From positions 15,317,731 to 15,381,730 of the forward strand of contig NC_037602.1 in the NCBI RefSeq assembly GCF_003073045.1: DNA of 64,000 nucleotides. Reading direction: 5' to 3'. Positions 10,622 to 21,178 of the stretch are shown here, in pieces (position 1 is the first letter of the stretch; each line of letters opens with the position of its first letter). Under the pieces are notes generated by a model. That model worked only from the letters and a program-made list of their open reading frames with translations. It made no database searches and was not told the origin of the DNA. The DNA comes from Pomacea canaliculata (Eukaryota; Mollusca; Gastropoda; Architaenioglossa; Ampullariidae). A program made the position numbers and the translations under genes.

Positions 10622-11587
10622 TTAGCGGCTGGTTGAATGTCTCATCGAGTTGCTCGGGCACGCCATGGCTTTGTGACCCTTTCCACCGCAGGAGTAACAC
10701 CGCAGCTCGTTGCCTTGATGCCGATCGTAACCTTGGCTGCGCTGGGCAGATGTGATGTTCTGGGCCGTGTCGGCTGCAGACAGGGACCCTCTTAACCTGG
10801 CTGTGAACTCTCTGCCTTGCGACTGCAGGTATCTTGTCGCAGCATTGGACAATGCTTTCAGGCTTTGGTCTTCTTGCTGCTGTAAGAAGACTGCCAAGTC
10901 TTTGGGGCAGGCTTCGATGAACTGCTCTTTGAGTACTATATACAACAGACCGTCGAAGTCCGTCTTCTGCCCCGCTGCCTCAATCCATCTATAAAGGTAT
11001 GCTCTTAACCTTTCTGTAAACTGCTCGGGGCTCTCCCCTTTCTCAGGTTTACTTGCACGGAAACGTCGCCTAAAGCCGTTCTCCGTGAAGTCATATCCAC
11101 TCAACAGCGCTTGCTTCAACTGATAATAGTCTTGAACCGCTTCTGTCGGCATGCGTGAGTAAATGTCCAGTGCATGCCCCGACAGTAACGCACTGAGCGA
11201 CACCGCCCACTCACTTTGTGGCCAACTAGACAGCTCAGCATGGCGCTCGAACCGTTGTAAATAACTGTCCATACTGTCTTTACCGTCTACAAATTTCGGC
11301 AACTTTGGCCTCTCACACTTCACAGACACCTCCGACATGGTGACTGCTGGCCTCAGACGCGCCATCTCTAATTCATGCACGCGTTGTCTTTCTCTCTCTT
11401 CATGTTCCAGTTGTAATTTCCGTAATTCTCGCTCTGCAGCTCTTTCTTCTCTCTCCCTCTCTCTTTGTTCTCTTTCCATCTGTTTCTGCTCTCTTTCCCT
11501 CTCCTTCTGTTCTACAAACTCTTTTAACTCTTCTCTCTCCAGGCCTAATTCTTTGCCTAACTTCACTAGCTCCTTCGTAACTTCCAT
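10622..11587 (-). CDS. gag: gag of the Gmr1-like element
   Basis: Frame of 321 codons. The first ~80 residues are very rich in Glu, Arg and Lys (a predicted coiled coil). A capsid-like region follows, with SYLQRFERHAELSSWPQSEW and QFTERLRAYLYRWIEAAG. Near the C-terminus is a CCHC zinc knuckle, CYSCGGKGHKAMAC. The product would form the virus-like particle and bind the element RNA. It is directly followed by pol. Confidence 0.9.
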   Translation of the reverse strand: MEVTKELVKLGKELGLEREELKEFVEQKEREREQKQMEREQREREREERAAERELRKLQLEHEERERQRVHELEMARLRPAVTMSEVSVKCERPKLPKFVDGKDSMDSYLQRFERHAELSSWPQSEWAVSLSALLSGHALDIYSRMPTEAVQDYYQLKQALLSGYDFTENGFRRRFRASKPEKGESPEQFTERLRAYLYRWIEAAGQKTDFDGLLYIVLKEQFIEACPKDLAVFLQQQEDQSLKALSNAATRYLQSQGREFTARLRGSLSAADTAQNITSAQRSQGYDRHQGNELRCYSCGGKGHKAMACPSNSMRHSTSR

Positions 11588-11695
11588 GGCTGTACACTCA
11601 ACTAAAAAGATTCACTCACAGTTCTCTTGTCCTTTCTACAGCAGCTTCTTTGTACGGAAACGATGACGGTGCAGATCCCCGGACAGGCCCCCAGA

Positions 11696-12152
11696 TGTTA
11701 CGACCGTAGCGGTAACTTGGCTCGTTTAAAGATCTGAAAATCTGCGGTGTCACACTTTCCTGTACAAAGTCACTTCAGTCATCCGTTGAACAGAAGATAG
11801 AACACGTATACAGCGGCTCACACTGTAATATTTCTCAGTATTATTTCAATGTTCAACATCTCAACGTTATAACCACATAATCAGCGGACTGCCACACAGG
11901 CTATTTATATCCTCTTACTTTCAACTCACACAGAGTACTACTTCTAACTCACACAGAGTACTACTAACAACTCAGAAAAATCGAATAACGACCACCTAGG
12001 TCTACCCCAGCTTTTTATAGATCCCTTCTAAAATGCTAAAAATACAAAATAAAAAAAAAAATATTAAAAAATTAAGACGCAGTACGCCCTGACCTTGACA
12101 TCGCCACTTCCGCCAAGGCCTCGTCAAACTAAAAATACTCAATTTCGTAACA
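11696..12152 (-). repeat. 5' LTR of the Gmr1-like element
   Basis: 457 bp and nearly identical to the partner LTR. Just inside it, on the minus strand, lies TCTGGGGGCCTGTCCGGGG, the position of the primer-binding site. I cannot name the tRNA it would pair with. The outer flank is the right CATGC duplication. Confidence 0.95.
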
Positions 12153-12157
12153 CATGC

Positions 12158-12238
12158 AATGGATTTATTCCTTTAGGGCCTCGTGTTATTCTTGGTGATT
12201 GGGGACGAGGTGAAGAATATGCCACAGACATAATTAAT
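12158..12238 (+). CDS. GBA: GBA exon, second part, beyond the LTR insertion
   Basis: After removal of the element and one copy of CATGC (12153-12157), the frame continues from TEAC as NGFIPLGPRVILGDWGRGEE, then YATDIIN, equivalent to human [21 protein letters not shown]. The donor GTGTGT begins at 12239. This is the last GBA sequence I recognise in the window. Confidence 0.88.
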
Positions 12239-12550
12239 GTGTGTTTACAACTTTATACTTAGTAGAACATTTTTTCATTTTATGTCACTGTATGACAAGA
12301 GATTTATGGTGATGATGGATGCATGCAGAAGACATCATTATGGTGTGCTTATACTTACACTGTGTTTATAAAACTAAAATTTCTCAGTGAAATATAGGTA
12401 TCCTGAAGGGATCTAGTCTGTTGTACAGGTTACAGTATAGCTTTAGCTTTTCCTTATTTCTGCTGCTTTATAAGACAGTGAAAGTAAGAAAGAGTAAGAG
12501 TGCATAAGGGTATACATGTTTACATGTATAGTTGTATACAACATCTGTAT
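12239..12550. other. GBA intron start; no further exon seen
   Basis: About 300 bp between the last GBA exon and the truncated end of the Mag-like element. No sequence resembling the next GBA exon (the GWTDWN region) is visible here, nor between 15.8 and 19 kb. Confidence 0.5.
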
Positions 12551-15500
12551 TCAGAAAAGTTAACATCTCACGAAGATTATCTTCTACATCTGTAATGTAT
12601 TTTGGCCAGCCTTCATTAGTGTAGCGAATTGCTGCTTGAATCAGTCTGTCTTTTCTTGTCTCTTCTGCAATCTCTTTCAGACGCTTGTCTGAAGCTGCAC
12701 ATGACCACGAAATGTCTACACTACTCAAATATGCCTCAACATCTTCTGAAAGTGTTATAACATCAGATTCAGCAGTGGTTAACTGAGGACTTCGGGATAG
12801 AGCATCTGCAATGACAAGCTTCTTCCCTGGCACATACTCTGCCGTGATACTGAATCTCATGAGGCGCATCAACATGCGTTGGCATCTGATAGGAGTATCC
12901 TGCAAGTCACGATTGTTGATTAGTGGCACAATAGGTTTGTGATCAGTCTGTAGTCAAACATTGTCAAGACCAATCAGGTATCTGCTGAACTTTTCACAAG
13001 CCCAGACTGCTGCCAGTGTTTCTTTCTCTATCTGTGCATATCTGCATTCACTAGCAGTCAATGTTCTTGAACAATATGCTACAGCTTTGAGACCTTCAGG
13101 ATGCTGCTGTAGCAACACGCCACCAATGCCATAACTACTAGCATCTGAGCTGACAATTGTAAGCTTTGCCGGATCGTAGAATGCAAGCGTTGGTGCTGAA
13201 GTAAGCAGTTTCTTCACATCTGCCATTGCTTTGACTTGCATCGAGCCCCAACTCCACTCTCGATCCTTCCCCAGCAGTTGCGTCAATGGCTGAAGTACTG
13301 TAGACAGGCTTGGCAAATACCGCCCTAAGAAGTTGCACATGCCCAGCATCCTCCTCAACTCGGGTACATTAGTTGGATCTGGCATGGCGATTATTGCTTC
13401 AACCTTTCCTGGGTCTGGTGAAATTCCATTCTTGCTGATTCTATGACCCAAAAATTCAATCTCATGCTTCCTGAGCTCACATTTCTCATAGTTGAGTTTC
13501 AGGTTAGCACTGGCAAGTGTTTTCATGACTCTCTCAAGATGTTTCTCGTGAGCTTGTTCATTCTCACTATAAACAAGGATATCATCAAAATAGCAGATTA
13601 TGTTGGGCACATCCTTTAGGATAGTCTCCATGGTCCTCTGAAAAATCTCTGGAGCTGATGAAATACCAAATGGTAATCTCTTGAAGAAATATCTCCCACA
13701 TGGAGTGATGAATGTAGTAAGTTTTGCAGAATCTGGATCAAGGGGAATCTGATAGAAACCTGATGTTGCATCCAGCTTGCTGTAAACTGCTGATCCAGAA
13801 AGCTTATGTAAAATATCTTCCAGTGTTGGCAAGGTATACCGCTCTCGCTTCACTGCGGTATTGAGCTTCTTGTAATCAACACAAATACGTATGCTACCTG
13901 ATTTCTTCATTACTGGCACAATGGGAGAGCACCAATCTGTTGGCTCTGTTATTTCCTCTATAATCCCTGTTTCCTGCATTCTTTTTAATTCTTCCTTGAC
14001 CTTGTCCAGCAATGGTATTGGTATTCTCCTTGCTGCATGAACACTGTATGGCTCAATGTTTTCTTTCAAGATGATTTTGACTGGAGGACACTGCACAGGT
14101 GTCTTGTCAAGTTTTCCAAATAAGGCATTGACAGCCTCTATCCTCTTCACTAAACCTAATCTGGATGCTGCTTCTCTACTAAGCAGATTTTCAGTGATTG
14201 CTTGCACAACAAACACTTTCAGTACATGAAGCTGGTCATGAATTCTTGTTGTAGTAATGAACTGTCCATCACACTTCAGGACTCCTCCTACACTCTTTAA
14301 CACTACATTGGTCTTCAATAGCTTGGGACATGGTGACAACTTTTTGTACTGTGTAGATGAAATGACAGAAACATCTGCCCCTGTGTCAATTTTGAACTTG
14401 ACATCACAACCGCCAAACTGTAATACAGTTGTCCACGGTGGTTCTCTACTGTCACTGCACAAAGTCCCTACAAAATGTTCCTTTACTTGTTTTTCTTCAA
14501 GTGCCTGCACTAACTTTGTTCTGCACACTGTAGCAAAGTGTCCAAGCCTACCACACTTGTTACACTTCCTTCCCTGAGCTGGGCACACACATGTGCTAGC
14601 GTGCCGTCTGCCACAACGAGTACAGCTTGACACGTTAACTGCTGACGATGCAAAGTCACTCTTTTCTGCTCTACCACGACGACGACCACTGAAGCCGCGC
14701 GAACTGCCAGTTGCACCTTTGCACTGACTATGTACTTGCTGAGCACCACCAGAGGCACTTTTCTTGAATTGCACTGCGTCCACATTTGTGCGACGCTGGT
14801 CAGAAAGCTGTGCTTTCACTTGCTCATATTGCCTTGCCTGCAAGATGGCGTCTTGCAGTGTTAAATCTGCCTTTAATTGTAATCTTTCGGACAAGTCTCT
14901 GTCGAGGATCCTAACACGAGGCGATCTCTGATAGCTTCATCTTTGTCTCTTACGTCTGCCTTTGCAGCGAGCTCGTATAAATCTCTAATGTATTCTTCGA
15001 TACTTTCGTCCGGTTTCTGATTTCTGGCGTGAAATCGTGCACGCTCATGGATGATATTGCGTTTTGGCACAAAGTAGTCATCACATTTTTCCAGAACAGT
15101 GTCGTATTCTTGCCGCTGTCGTGCATCCAGACCAAACGACGTGAGAATGCGTTCTGCGTCGTTGCCCATAGTGTAGATCAAGGCACTGACCTGAACTGCT
15201 TCATCGTCTTTGTCTAGTTTTGATGCACATCTGAAACGCTGAAATCGTTGTTTCCACTCGGGCCACAAATTTGGCTGGGAAAAATTGAATTGTTCTGGCG
15301 CTCTAAACGGAGCCATATTCAGCAGCTTGCTTGATTCACTGTAATTATGACAATCCCAGTTCTGACACCATGTATCGTGCTGCGAGCTCTCAGCCGACCA
15401 ACACAAGACACTGTTGATTTGATGCTATCGTGTTTAATCAACTAAAGACAATATGGCTGCTCGCCATCCTTGACATCACTAACTACTTAACATAAAGCCC

Positions 15501-15826
15501 CGGATGTCCCCCCCCCCCGGGATCACTCTTATCATGACAGTGGGTAAGAAGAATTGTTGAACCTTGATTGATCGAAGTCTTAGTGCAGCGCACTCATTCG
15601 CTGTTGCCACGAACGCTTTGAAGCGCTGTACAACGGCTCTGTCCGGTTTAGCAAACTCCAGAATCATGTGCTGCAGGTGCTGTCCGTGCTCGCGGAAAAA
15701 GCCGTCATAACACACCTGCCGCATCTGGAAATCGTTCTTAGTGTCGCGTGACCGCGACAAAGCCAGTCGAACTTCAACTGAGCGCAGACCATACACAGAA
15801 ATGACAAAGACAAAATTCACGTAACA
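12550..15826 (-). mobile_element. broken Ty3/gypsy LTR retrotransposon, Mag-like
   Basis: Minus-strand element with a 5' LTR (15371-15826), a primer-binding-site-like stretch TGGTGTCAGAACTGGGAT next to it, a gag region (about 14.9-15.3 kb, with FNFSQPNLWPEWKQRFQRFR), two CCHC knuckles and protease ([13 protein letters not shown]), reverse transcriptase ([30 protein letters not shown]) and RNase H ([14 protein letters not shown], ending ADALSRSP). Domain order is the usual one. Integrase and the 3' LTR are absent, so the 3' end is truncated, and the frame is broken in about two places. I judge it older than the Gmr1-like copy. The Mag-like clade assignment is from overall appearance. Confidence 0.9.
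15371..15826 (-). repeat. 5' LTR of the Mag-like element, copy 1
   Basis: On the minus strand it begins TGTTACGTGAATTTTGTC and ends GATACA, directly followed by the TGGTGTCAGAACTGGGAT primer-site-like sequence. It is 456 bp. The second copy at 16544-16998 is nearly the same. It contains a poly-C/G tract of variable length. Confidence 0.85.
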
Positions 15827-16543
15827 AACAAAACTAATTTAATAGCCACAAAAATAATACTGATAGGAATCAAAAATCAAACATTCCACACTCTCACATG
15901 AACAAATATAGATCAGCGCGAACAATCCAACACACAAAAAATAGATAAATTAAAATAAGACAAATCAGCTGCCCTGTGCACAGGCTAATCTCAGTCACCG
16001 TATATACAATACATCTTAGAACGAAACCAAAAAGTGCGGTGACGCCAGAGGCAGGCCATTGTAAAGACTCTGTGCCAGGCCTTACAGGCCAGGGACGCTT
16101 CCAGCATGTCCCCATCACACAGGTAGCTAAACACATTTACTAGTGCCTTTTGTTCCCCTTTCCAAACTCTTCCCCTCTCCTAAACTCGTATCGCCTGGTA
16201 GGTTTATTCTCCAATATGCATGGATGATATTGCGTTTTGGCACAAAGTAGTCATCACATTTTTCCAGAACAGTGTCGTATTCTTGCCGCTGTCGTGCATC
16301 CAGACCAAACGACGTGAGAATGCGTTCTGCGTCGTTGCTCATAGTGTAGATCAAGGCACTGACCTGAACTGCTTCATCGTCTTTGTCTAGTTTTGATGCA
16401 CATCTAAAACGCTGAAATCGTTGTTTCCACTCGGGCCACAAATTTGGCTGGGAAAAATTGAATTGTTCTGGCGCTCTAAACGGAGCCATATTCAGCAGCT
16501 TGCTTGATTCACTGTAATTATGACAATCCCAGTTCTGACACCA

Positions 16544-16998
16544 TGTATCGTGCTGCGAGCTCTCAGCCGACCAACACAAGACACTGTTGATTTGATGCTA
16601 TCGTGTTTAATCAACTAAAGACAATATGGCTGCTCGCCATCCTTGACATCACTAACTACTTAACATAAAGCCCCGGATGTCCCCCCCCCGGGATCACTCT
16701 TATCATTGACAGTGGGTAAGAAGAATTGTTGAACCTTGATTGATCGAAGTCTTAGTGCAGCGCACTCATTCGCTGTTGCCACGAACGCTTTGAAGCGCTG
16801 TACAACGGCTCTGTCCGGTTTAGCAAACTCCAGAATCATGTGCTGCAGGTGCTGTCCGTGCTCGCGGAAAAAGCCGTCATAACACACCTGCCGCATCTGG
16901 AAATCGTTCTTAGTGTCGCGTGACCGCGACAAAGCCAGTCGAACTTCAACTGAGCGCAGACCATACACAGAAATGACAAAGACAAAATTCACGTAACA
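16544..16998 (-). repeat. 5' LTR of the Mag-like element, copy 2 (tandem duplicate)
   Basis: 455 bp, a near-identical match to 15371-15826, carried within the 1.17 kb tandem duplication. It is flanked by the same gag start on one side and the same downstream sequence on the other, so it arose by duplication and not by new insertion. Confidence 0.85.
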
Positions 16999-17458
16999 AA
17001 CAAAACTAATTTAATAGCCACAAAAATAATACTGATAGGAATCAAAAATCAAACATTCCACACTCTCACATGAACAAATATAGATCAGCGCGAACAATCC
17101 AACACACAAAAAATAGATAATTAAAATAAGACAAATCAGCTGCCCTGTGCACAGGCTAATCTCAGTCACCGTATATACAATACATCTTAGAACGAAACCA
17201 AAAAGTGCGGTGACGCCAGAGGCAGGCCATTGTAAAGACTATGTGCCAGGCCTTACAGGCCAGGGACGCTTCCAGCATGTCCCCATCACACAGGTAGCTA
17301 AACACATTTACTAGTGCCTCTTGTTCCCCTTTCCAAACTCTTCCCCTCTCCTAAACTCGTATCGCCTGGTAGGTTTATTCTCCAATATGCAGCTGCACTA
17401 AGAAATATTTGTGTAGATGTTTGATATTTAATGTATATAAGCTGCTCAAAAAATTATC

Positions 17459-18160
17459 TTGATCGAAAAAATGCCACAGAAGTTTTGTGCTCCTCGCAGT
17501 TCCTGCCCTTGTTGTGGCGAGCTTTTCGCAGACGAAACTAAATATAGAAAGGACCCCCTTCCATGCACATGTGGAGACAGGCTCAGCACCCCGCATGTGC
17601 TTTTGGAATTACATGAAAACAAAGAAGAAAGAGATGAATTAAGTCAGGTCTTAAATAAACACAGGTTGGCCTTAACAATTACCAACTGTTCAACCCACCC
17701 AAAGACATATGGCACACCATACTATCATCAGTAGTGACAATGGTGACAAGCCACCCGCATGCTAAACTCACATAAGCAGGTTTAAGGTAACCCTAAGTCC
17801 TTACCAAAAAAAGCAAGCATAGGCATAATACCTTAAAGTAAGTAAAAGCCTAGGATATAGAAATAGGGCAACAAAAAGGATCTGGCAACCTGGACCATAC
17901 CCCACCACTGCGGACTTGGCAGGCCTGCAGGACATCACGAGCGCAGCACCTCCCATGGTAAAGGGCACCAGTAGACAACACCTGCGGCAACAATGAACGA
18001 CACCCCTTCTCCCTTCCCTTCCCCTCTTACCACTTGTTCCCCTTTCCAAACTCTTCCCCTCTCCTAAACTCCCTGGTCCCCTCCCCCACAGGGCGAAATC
18101 ACCTTAAGGTGGAAGCACTTCCCTTTTCAAACCCAACAACAACAACTCCCTGGACACAGA
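17459..18160 (+). mobile_element. LINE 3' end: cysteine-rich tail plus 3' UTR
   Basis: A 91-codon frame (17459-17734) contains CPCCGELF and CTCGDRLSTPHVLLELH, spaced like the CxxC..H..C tail after the RNase H region of I/Jockey-type LINEs, and ends with a stop. About 420 bp of non-coding sequence follow, with the pyrimidine-rich block TTGTTCCCCTTTCCAAACTC near 18027 and AACAACAACAA near 18139, a typical simple 3' tail. I infer a 5'-truncated LINE. Confidence 0.5.
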
Positions 18161-18228
18161 GAGAGCGAAACTGGTAGAGGCGACAGACATGCGACACATT
18201 GGTCTCTTGAATGTAACGGTCAGGGTGT

Positions 18229-18576
18229 TCAGCGGTGAGACATAGAAGTGAACAGCACTACACGGAGGCAGCAGTCACTGCGATCCGATGTGGATTTATT
18301 TCTGAAAATCATGCAGTGGAAACCTGTGTATGAGGACAGACCTTCCACTGTATTAGCAGCACATTCATAACGGTTGCTATCATCGTACCTACCGAAGGGT
18401 AGTGCCCAATCGCCATATTCTCTTCCGAAGCTGTCTTGGATATAATTCGGCGGTCGACAGTTCCAGGGGACACCCGTGACATCCGTGACGACGATTTTCC
18501 GAGTGGATATAACTCTATGATCGTCTGTTCGGCGAACTTGGGTACCGAGAGTGTGTGTGTGTGGACACTGAATCAT
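18229..18576 (-). CDS. unassigned minus-strand frame
   Basis: An open frame of 115 codons with segments such as WNCRPPNYIQDSFGREYGDW and YECAANTVEGLSSYTGFHC. It has four to five cysteines and a balanced composition, more like an extracellular protein exon than a shadow frame. I recognise no family, and no matching neighbour exon is seen. It could be an orphan exon or chance. Confidence 0.25.
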   Translation of the reverse strand: MIQCPHTHTLGTQVRRTDDHRVISTRKIVVTDVTGVPWNCRPPNYIQDSFGREYGDWALPFGRYDDSNRYECAANTVEGLSSYTGFHCMIFRNKSTSDRSDCCLRVVLFTSMSHR

Positions 18577-18659
18577 CTGACTGCTGGCATCAGATTATCT
18601 GAAGAGCAGAGTCGAGAGAATTATTACCTTTCTGCGGACGGTAGACAGTAGACGGTAGA

Positions 18660-19172
18660 GCTATTTTTCTTGTTTCTTTTTCATTCCATCATCATTTATT
18701 TTTCTTAAAACATTAAATGTGTTTACCGTTGGCCGGTCCTTTTTGTTGACAAAGGTGGAAGAGTGGGTTGAGCGAGGTTTACATGTTGATTCTGGATGTC
18801 ATTTGGTTGCTGAAACATTTTCCACAATACAACATCAAGGGTCAGGAAGAGACACACGATCCTTTCAAATCAATAAACAATGATAACACAAGTACTTAAT
18901 ATTGAACTTCACGTTCAACAGTAACTACAGTAACAAGTGGCCATCCTTTCCTTCTTCTCCCCCAGTTTCTTTCTGTAATTTGTAACCGCGGCTTTTATAT
19001 GTGTTGTGTTGCTCGTTTGTACAAATGCACTGAGCTGACTGACAAGCAGGAAGCTGTAATATTCAGGGTAACATTGTGCACATATTTACAGTATTCTGCT
19101 TCCGTGACGCTCGTGAGTGAACCGGGTACAGAGCTGTCACAAAGGTCGCTAATAGAATTCCTGTGTGCAGTG
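18660..19172. other. no feature recognised
   Basis: AT-rich sequence upstream of the NERD/helicase locus. I see no promoter element I can support. Confidence 0.4.
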
Positions 19173-19815
19173 TAGCAGGATATACATTGCTCATAAGTTG
19201 TAAGTATCCCGATAAGTTTACAAAGGATAAACTAAGGGTCGTCCTGACAAATGACATCTATAGTTTGTGTGTCACGTCGGCGGACTTTGGCACGAGGATG
19301 TATACACAAGTGTGTAAACAGCTGAGGGAATTCCCTGGGGAGGTAGTAAGGACGGAGGGAAATGGACAGCAGTTTAACATCGGGGGTACACAGTCGTTCC
19401 TTGACAACAACGGTGTTGCAGTACCGTTCGTTTGTATAAAACACTCGCCTTCTCCGGTGGATTTGTTGGCGATAGTAGGACATCTGTCCATGGCAATGGG
19501 ATGGCCAAACCCGCTGACATACAAATCATTGTCACTGTCCGACTCCTTCAGCCAAGTCTCGGTGAAAGCAAATAAAGATAATGTAAAAGCAAAAGAAGCT
19601 TTTTCTTTGACATCAAACGATAATTTCAGTCAGTAGTGAAACAGCAGTTAAATCTCATCCACTCAGTGGGAGATATTTTATAGGTGATGTGTACTTCAAC
19701 ACTCCCTACATTTCAGATGAGTCATCAAGTGTTTCAATAAACTCACTGGGGCCTGAGCCTCGAGAAAACCAGCAAAGACCATATCCTGCCCCAACGGTCA
19801 CTCATTACAACATCG
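19173..19815 (+). CDS. unassigned coding block upstream of the KH-NERD-helicase exons
   Basis: After an acceptor-like CTGTGTGCAG, the frame reads VAGYTLLISCKYPDKFTKDK, then LTNDIYSLCVTSADFGTRMY and GVAVPFVCIKHSPSPVDLLA up to about 19620. There the frame shifts, continuing as SGRYFIGDVYFNTPYISDES to about 19815. Composition and low-complexity-free content favour real coding sequence. I recognise no domain. It may be the N-terminal part of the gene that follows, or a separate gene. Confidence 0.45.
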
Positions 19816-19929
19816 AACACACCCTGATGTTGATCTATAATACGTATTCATTGAGTTTAAAATTCGGTTTAAATATAACAATACACTTCTGTACACCCCT
19901 ACCCACTACATATAGAATATGATGATATC

Positions 19930-20304
19930 AAAGCTGAAATATTATTTCGCGATTCGGGAAACTCCGATGAAGTAGATTGACATTGAATATACAGATGTTA
20001 GTTCCGCCATCTTGCCATTCCAGAGCAAGAGAAATAACTGAGTTATTCCACTGCAAAAGTGCGAGAAAGATTTACTTCAGGACAGGTGAGTACTTATTTC
20101 CTTCTGTCGTTGATATGATAAAGACTTCAATACAGCGATGACATCCCCATCGTGGCCTGAGGAGGGAGACACAGGCTGTGAGTGTGTTTGAGGTCATCAC
20201 AAGTAAGGAGCAATACTGAGCAGTACTGAGTGAACTGAGCGACATATTGGGTATATCACAGTCCTGAAGTAAGCTATGAAGTAATCAGTAATTGTCTCCA
20301 CTAG
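19930..20304. other. intron-like stretch, nothing recognised
   Basis: It lies between the unassigned coding block and the next exon, whose acceptor CTCCACTAG ends at 20304. I see no repeat or gene. Confidence 0.4.
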
Positions 20305-20513
20305 CTGGGGAAACAGTGCTAAGAGCGCTCTCATCTGATCTGAGAGACGCATGGGTTCGACACTATACTAACCTAAGACCTCATACACATGATATTTTGC
20401 TGGTTTCTCACCAAGAGTGGAGATCACGTGGTGCAGACGCTGCTTCCTTCAAACTTGGTCCTGTAAAGGGGAGACCACTGTCAGCAATGTCTGGTCATCC
20501 GTCGTCTGCTCGG
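20305..20513 (+). CDS. KH-NERD-helicase gene, N-terminal exon
   Basis: Acceptor CCACTAG and donor GTGAGC. It reads GETVLRALSSDLRDAWVRHY, then FKLGPVKGRPLSAMSGHPSS. It ends in phase 0 and joins the Arg/Gly-rich exon. No known domain is seen. Confidence 0.55.
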
Positions 20514-20708
20514 GTGAGCCACTCTCCTTCCCTGCACACTTAGAGTACTTCAACTATTTTTATCTTCCTACTTTTGTTGTGTGAAAACACCTTTAACTAG
20601 TATAAAGCTGATGTAGATGTTTAATGTCATCCTGTACATGATCATCTCAGTGATGTACCCGGTGTTCAGTCTCACGATGTTGTCCTCTCACTGTAACAAC
20701 TGTCACAG

Positions 20709-20820
20709 GGACAGCGACCTAAAAGACGAGGTGGAAGACAGAGTTGTAGAGGCGGTGGCCGGGTCAAAGTTTACCTACACGCTGTGACTGATGAACAGGC
20801 GACACTACTTACAGATACAG
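20709..20820 (+). CDS. KH-NERD-helicase gene, RG-rich exon and start of the KH segment
   Basis: Acceptor CTGTCACAG and donor GTAGGT. It reads GQRPKRRGGRQSCRGGGRVK, then VYLHAVTDEQATLLTD. The RGG-like basic patch is typical of RNA-binding linkers. The final residues lead into the KH-like fold completed by the next exon. Confidence 0.6.
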
Positions 20821-21178
20821 GTAGGTTGTATTTCTTAGTATGGCTTACTTTTTAAAAACTGACAGTAGATGAAAGTAAGATAAAAAGTAGACAGAAAAAA
20901 AATAAATTGAATAGCATTCTTATGTCAACATCATGAAAATAGCGGACAACCGACAGAGAAATGATAATCATAATGAGCTGCTTTATGATCACGAGTTCAG
21001 TAATGATGATCTGTGTTCGATGTGAAGGTTAAAAAAAGAAGACACCAGTAGCGCAATCAGCCGTTACAGCTTCTCCTAACAATACCTGATCAGTTAAAAA
21101 GAATTTGTCTGTTATAATTAAGAGAAATGTGTATACGCATTGATAGTCACTCATGAAAAAGTTTTTTTTTATTTAAAG

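Larger units (their letters stand above)
6479..12152 (-). mobile_element. complete-looking Ty3/gypsy-type LTR retrotransposon, Gmr1-like
   Basis: Element of 5,674 bp lying antisense in a GBA exon. Both LTRs begin TGTTACG and end CGTAACA, and 5-bp target duplications CATGC flank it exactly (6474-6478 and 12153-12157). On the minus strand come the 5' LTR (11696-12152), gag with a zinc knuckle (10622-11587), pol (7169-10618), a purine-rich tract AGTGGGAGGGTA next to the 3' LTR, and the 3' LTR (6479-6934). In pol, integrase lies before reverse transcriptase, the order known for Gmr1-type elements. The LTRs differ at about two positions in 456, so the insertion is very young. It looks whole by inspection. 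Confidence 0.95.
1576..12238 (+). pseudogene. GBA: glucosylceramidase (acid beta-glucosidase, GH30), interrupted by an LTR element
   Basis: This is the lysosomal enzyme family that hydrolyses glucosylceramide to glucose and ceramide. Exons, all + strand: 1576-1773, 2261-2404, 2565-2698, 4178-4350, 5637-5874 and 6338-6478 continuing at 12158-12238. All have GT..AG borders and phases that join in frame. Recognisable landmarks are the N-terminal CIPRSYSSDSVVCVCNSTYC, FGGAFTDAAGINI, the [10 protein letters not shown] block, SPWSAPAWMKTN, the acid/base motif [17 protein letters not shown] and the nucleophile motif TEAC. Together they cover roughly the first 370 residues of the mature human enzyme. 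The signal-peptide exon and the last ~125 residues (TDWN motif and C-terminal beta domain) are not found. Exon 4178-4350 carries a compensated frame change. The nucleophile exon is split by a 5.7 kb LTR element. I infer a broken copy, probably a paralogue; a recent insertion allele of a real gene is the alternative. Confidence 0.88.
15046..17394. repeat. 1.17 kb tandem duplication across the LTR and its flank
   Basis: The block from about 15046 (TGGATGATATTGCGTTTTGG) to 16219 is repeated head to tail at about 16220-17394. Each unit holds the gag N-terminus, the 5' LTR, and about 390 bp of non-LTR flank ending TTTATTCTCCAATATGCA. Differences are few (single bases and a shorter C run), so the duplication is recent. 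The junction joins the end of the flank directly to gag. Confidence 0.85.

Noticed and set aside
17459-17734. Independent zinc-ribbon gene
   Set aside because: The Cys/His spacing and following 3' UTR-like sequence fit a LINE tail better.
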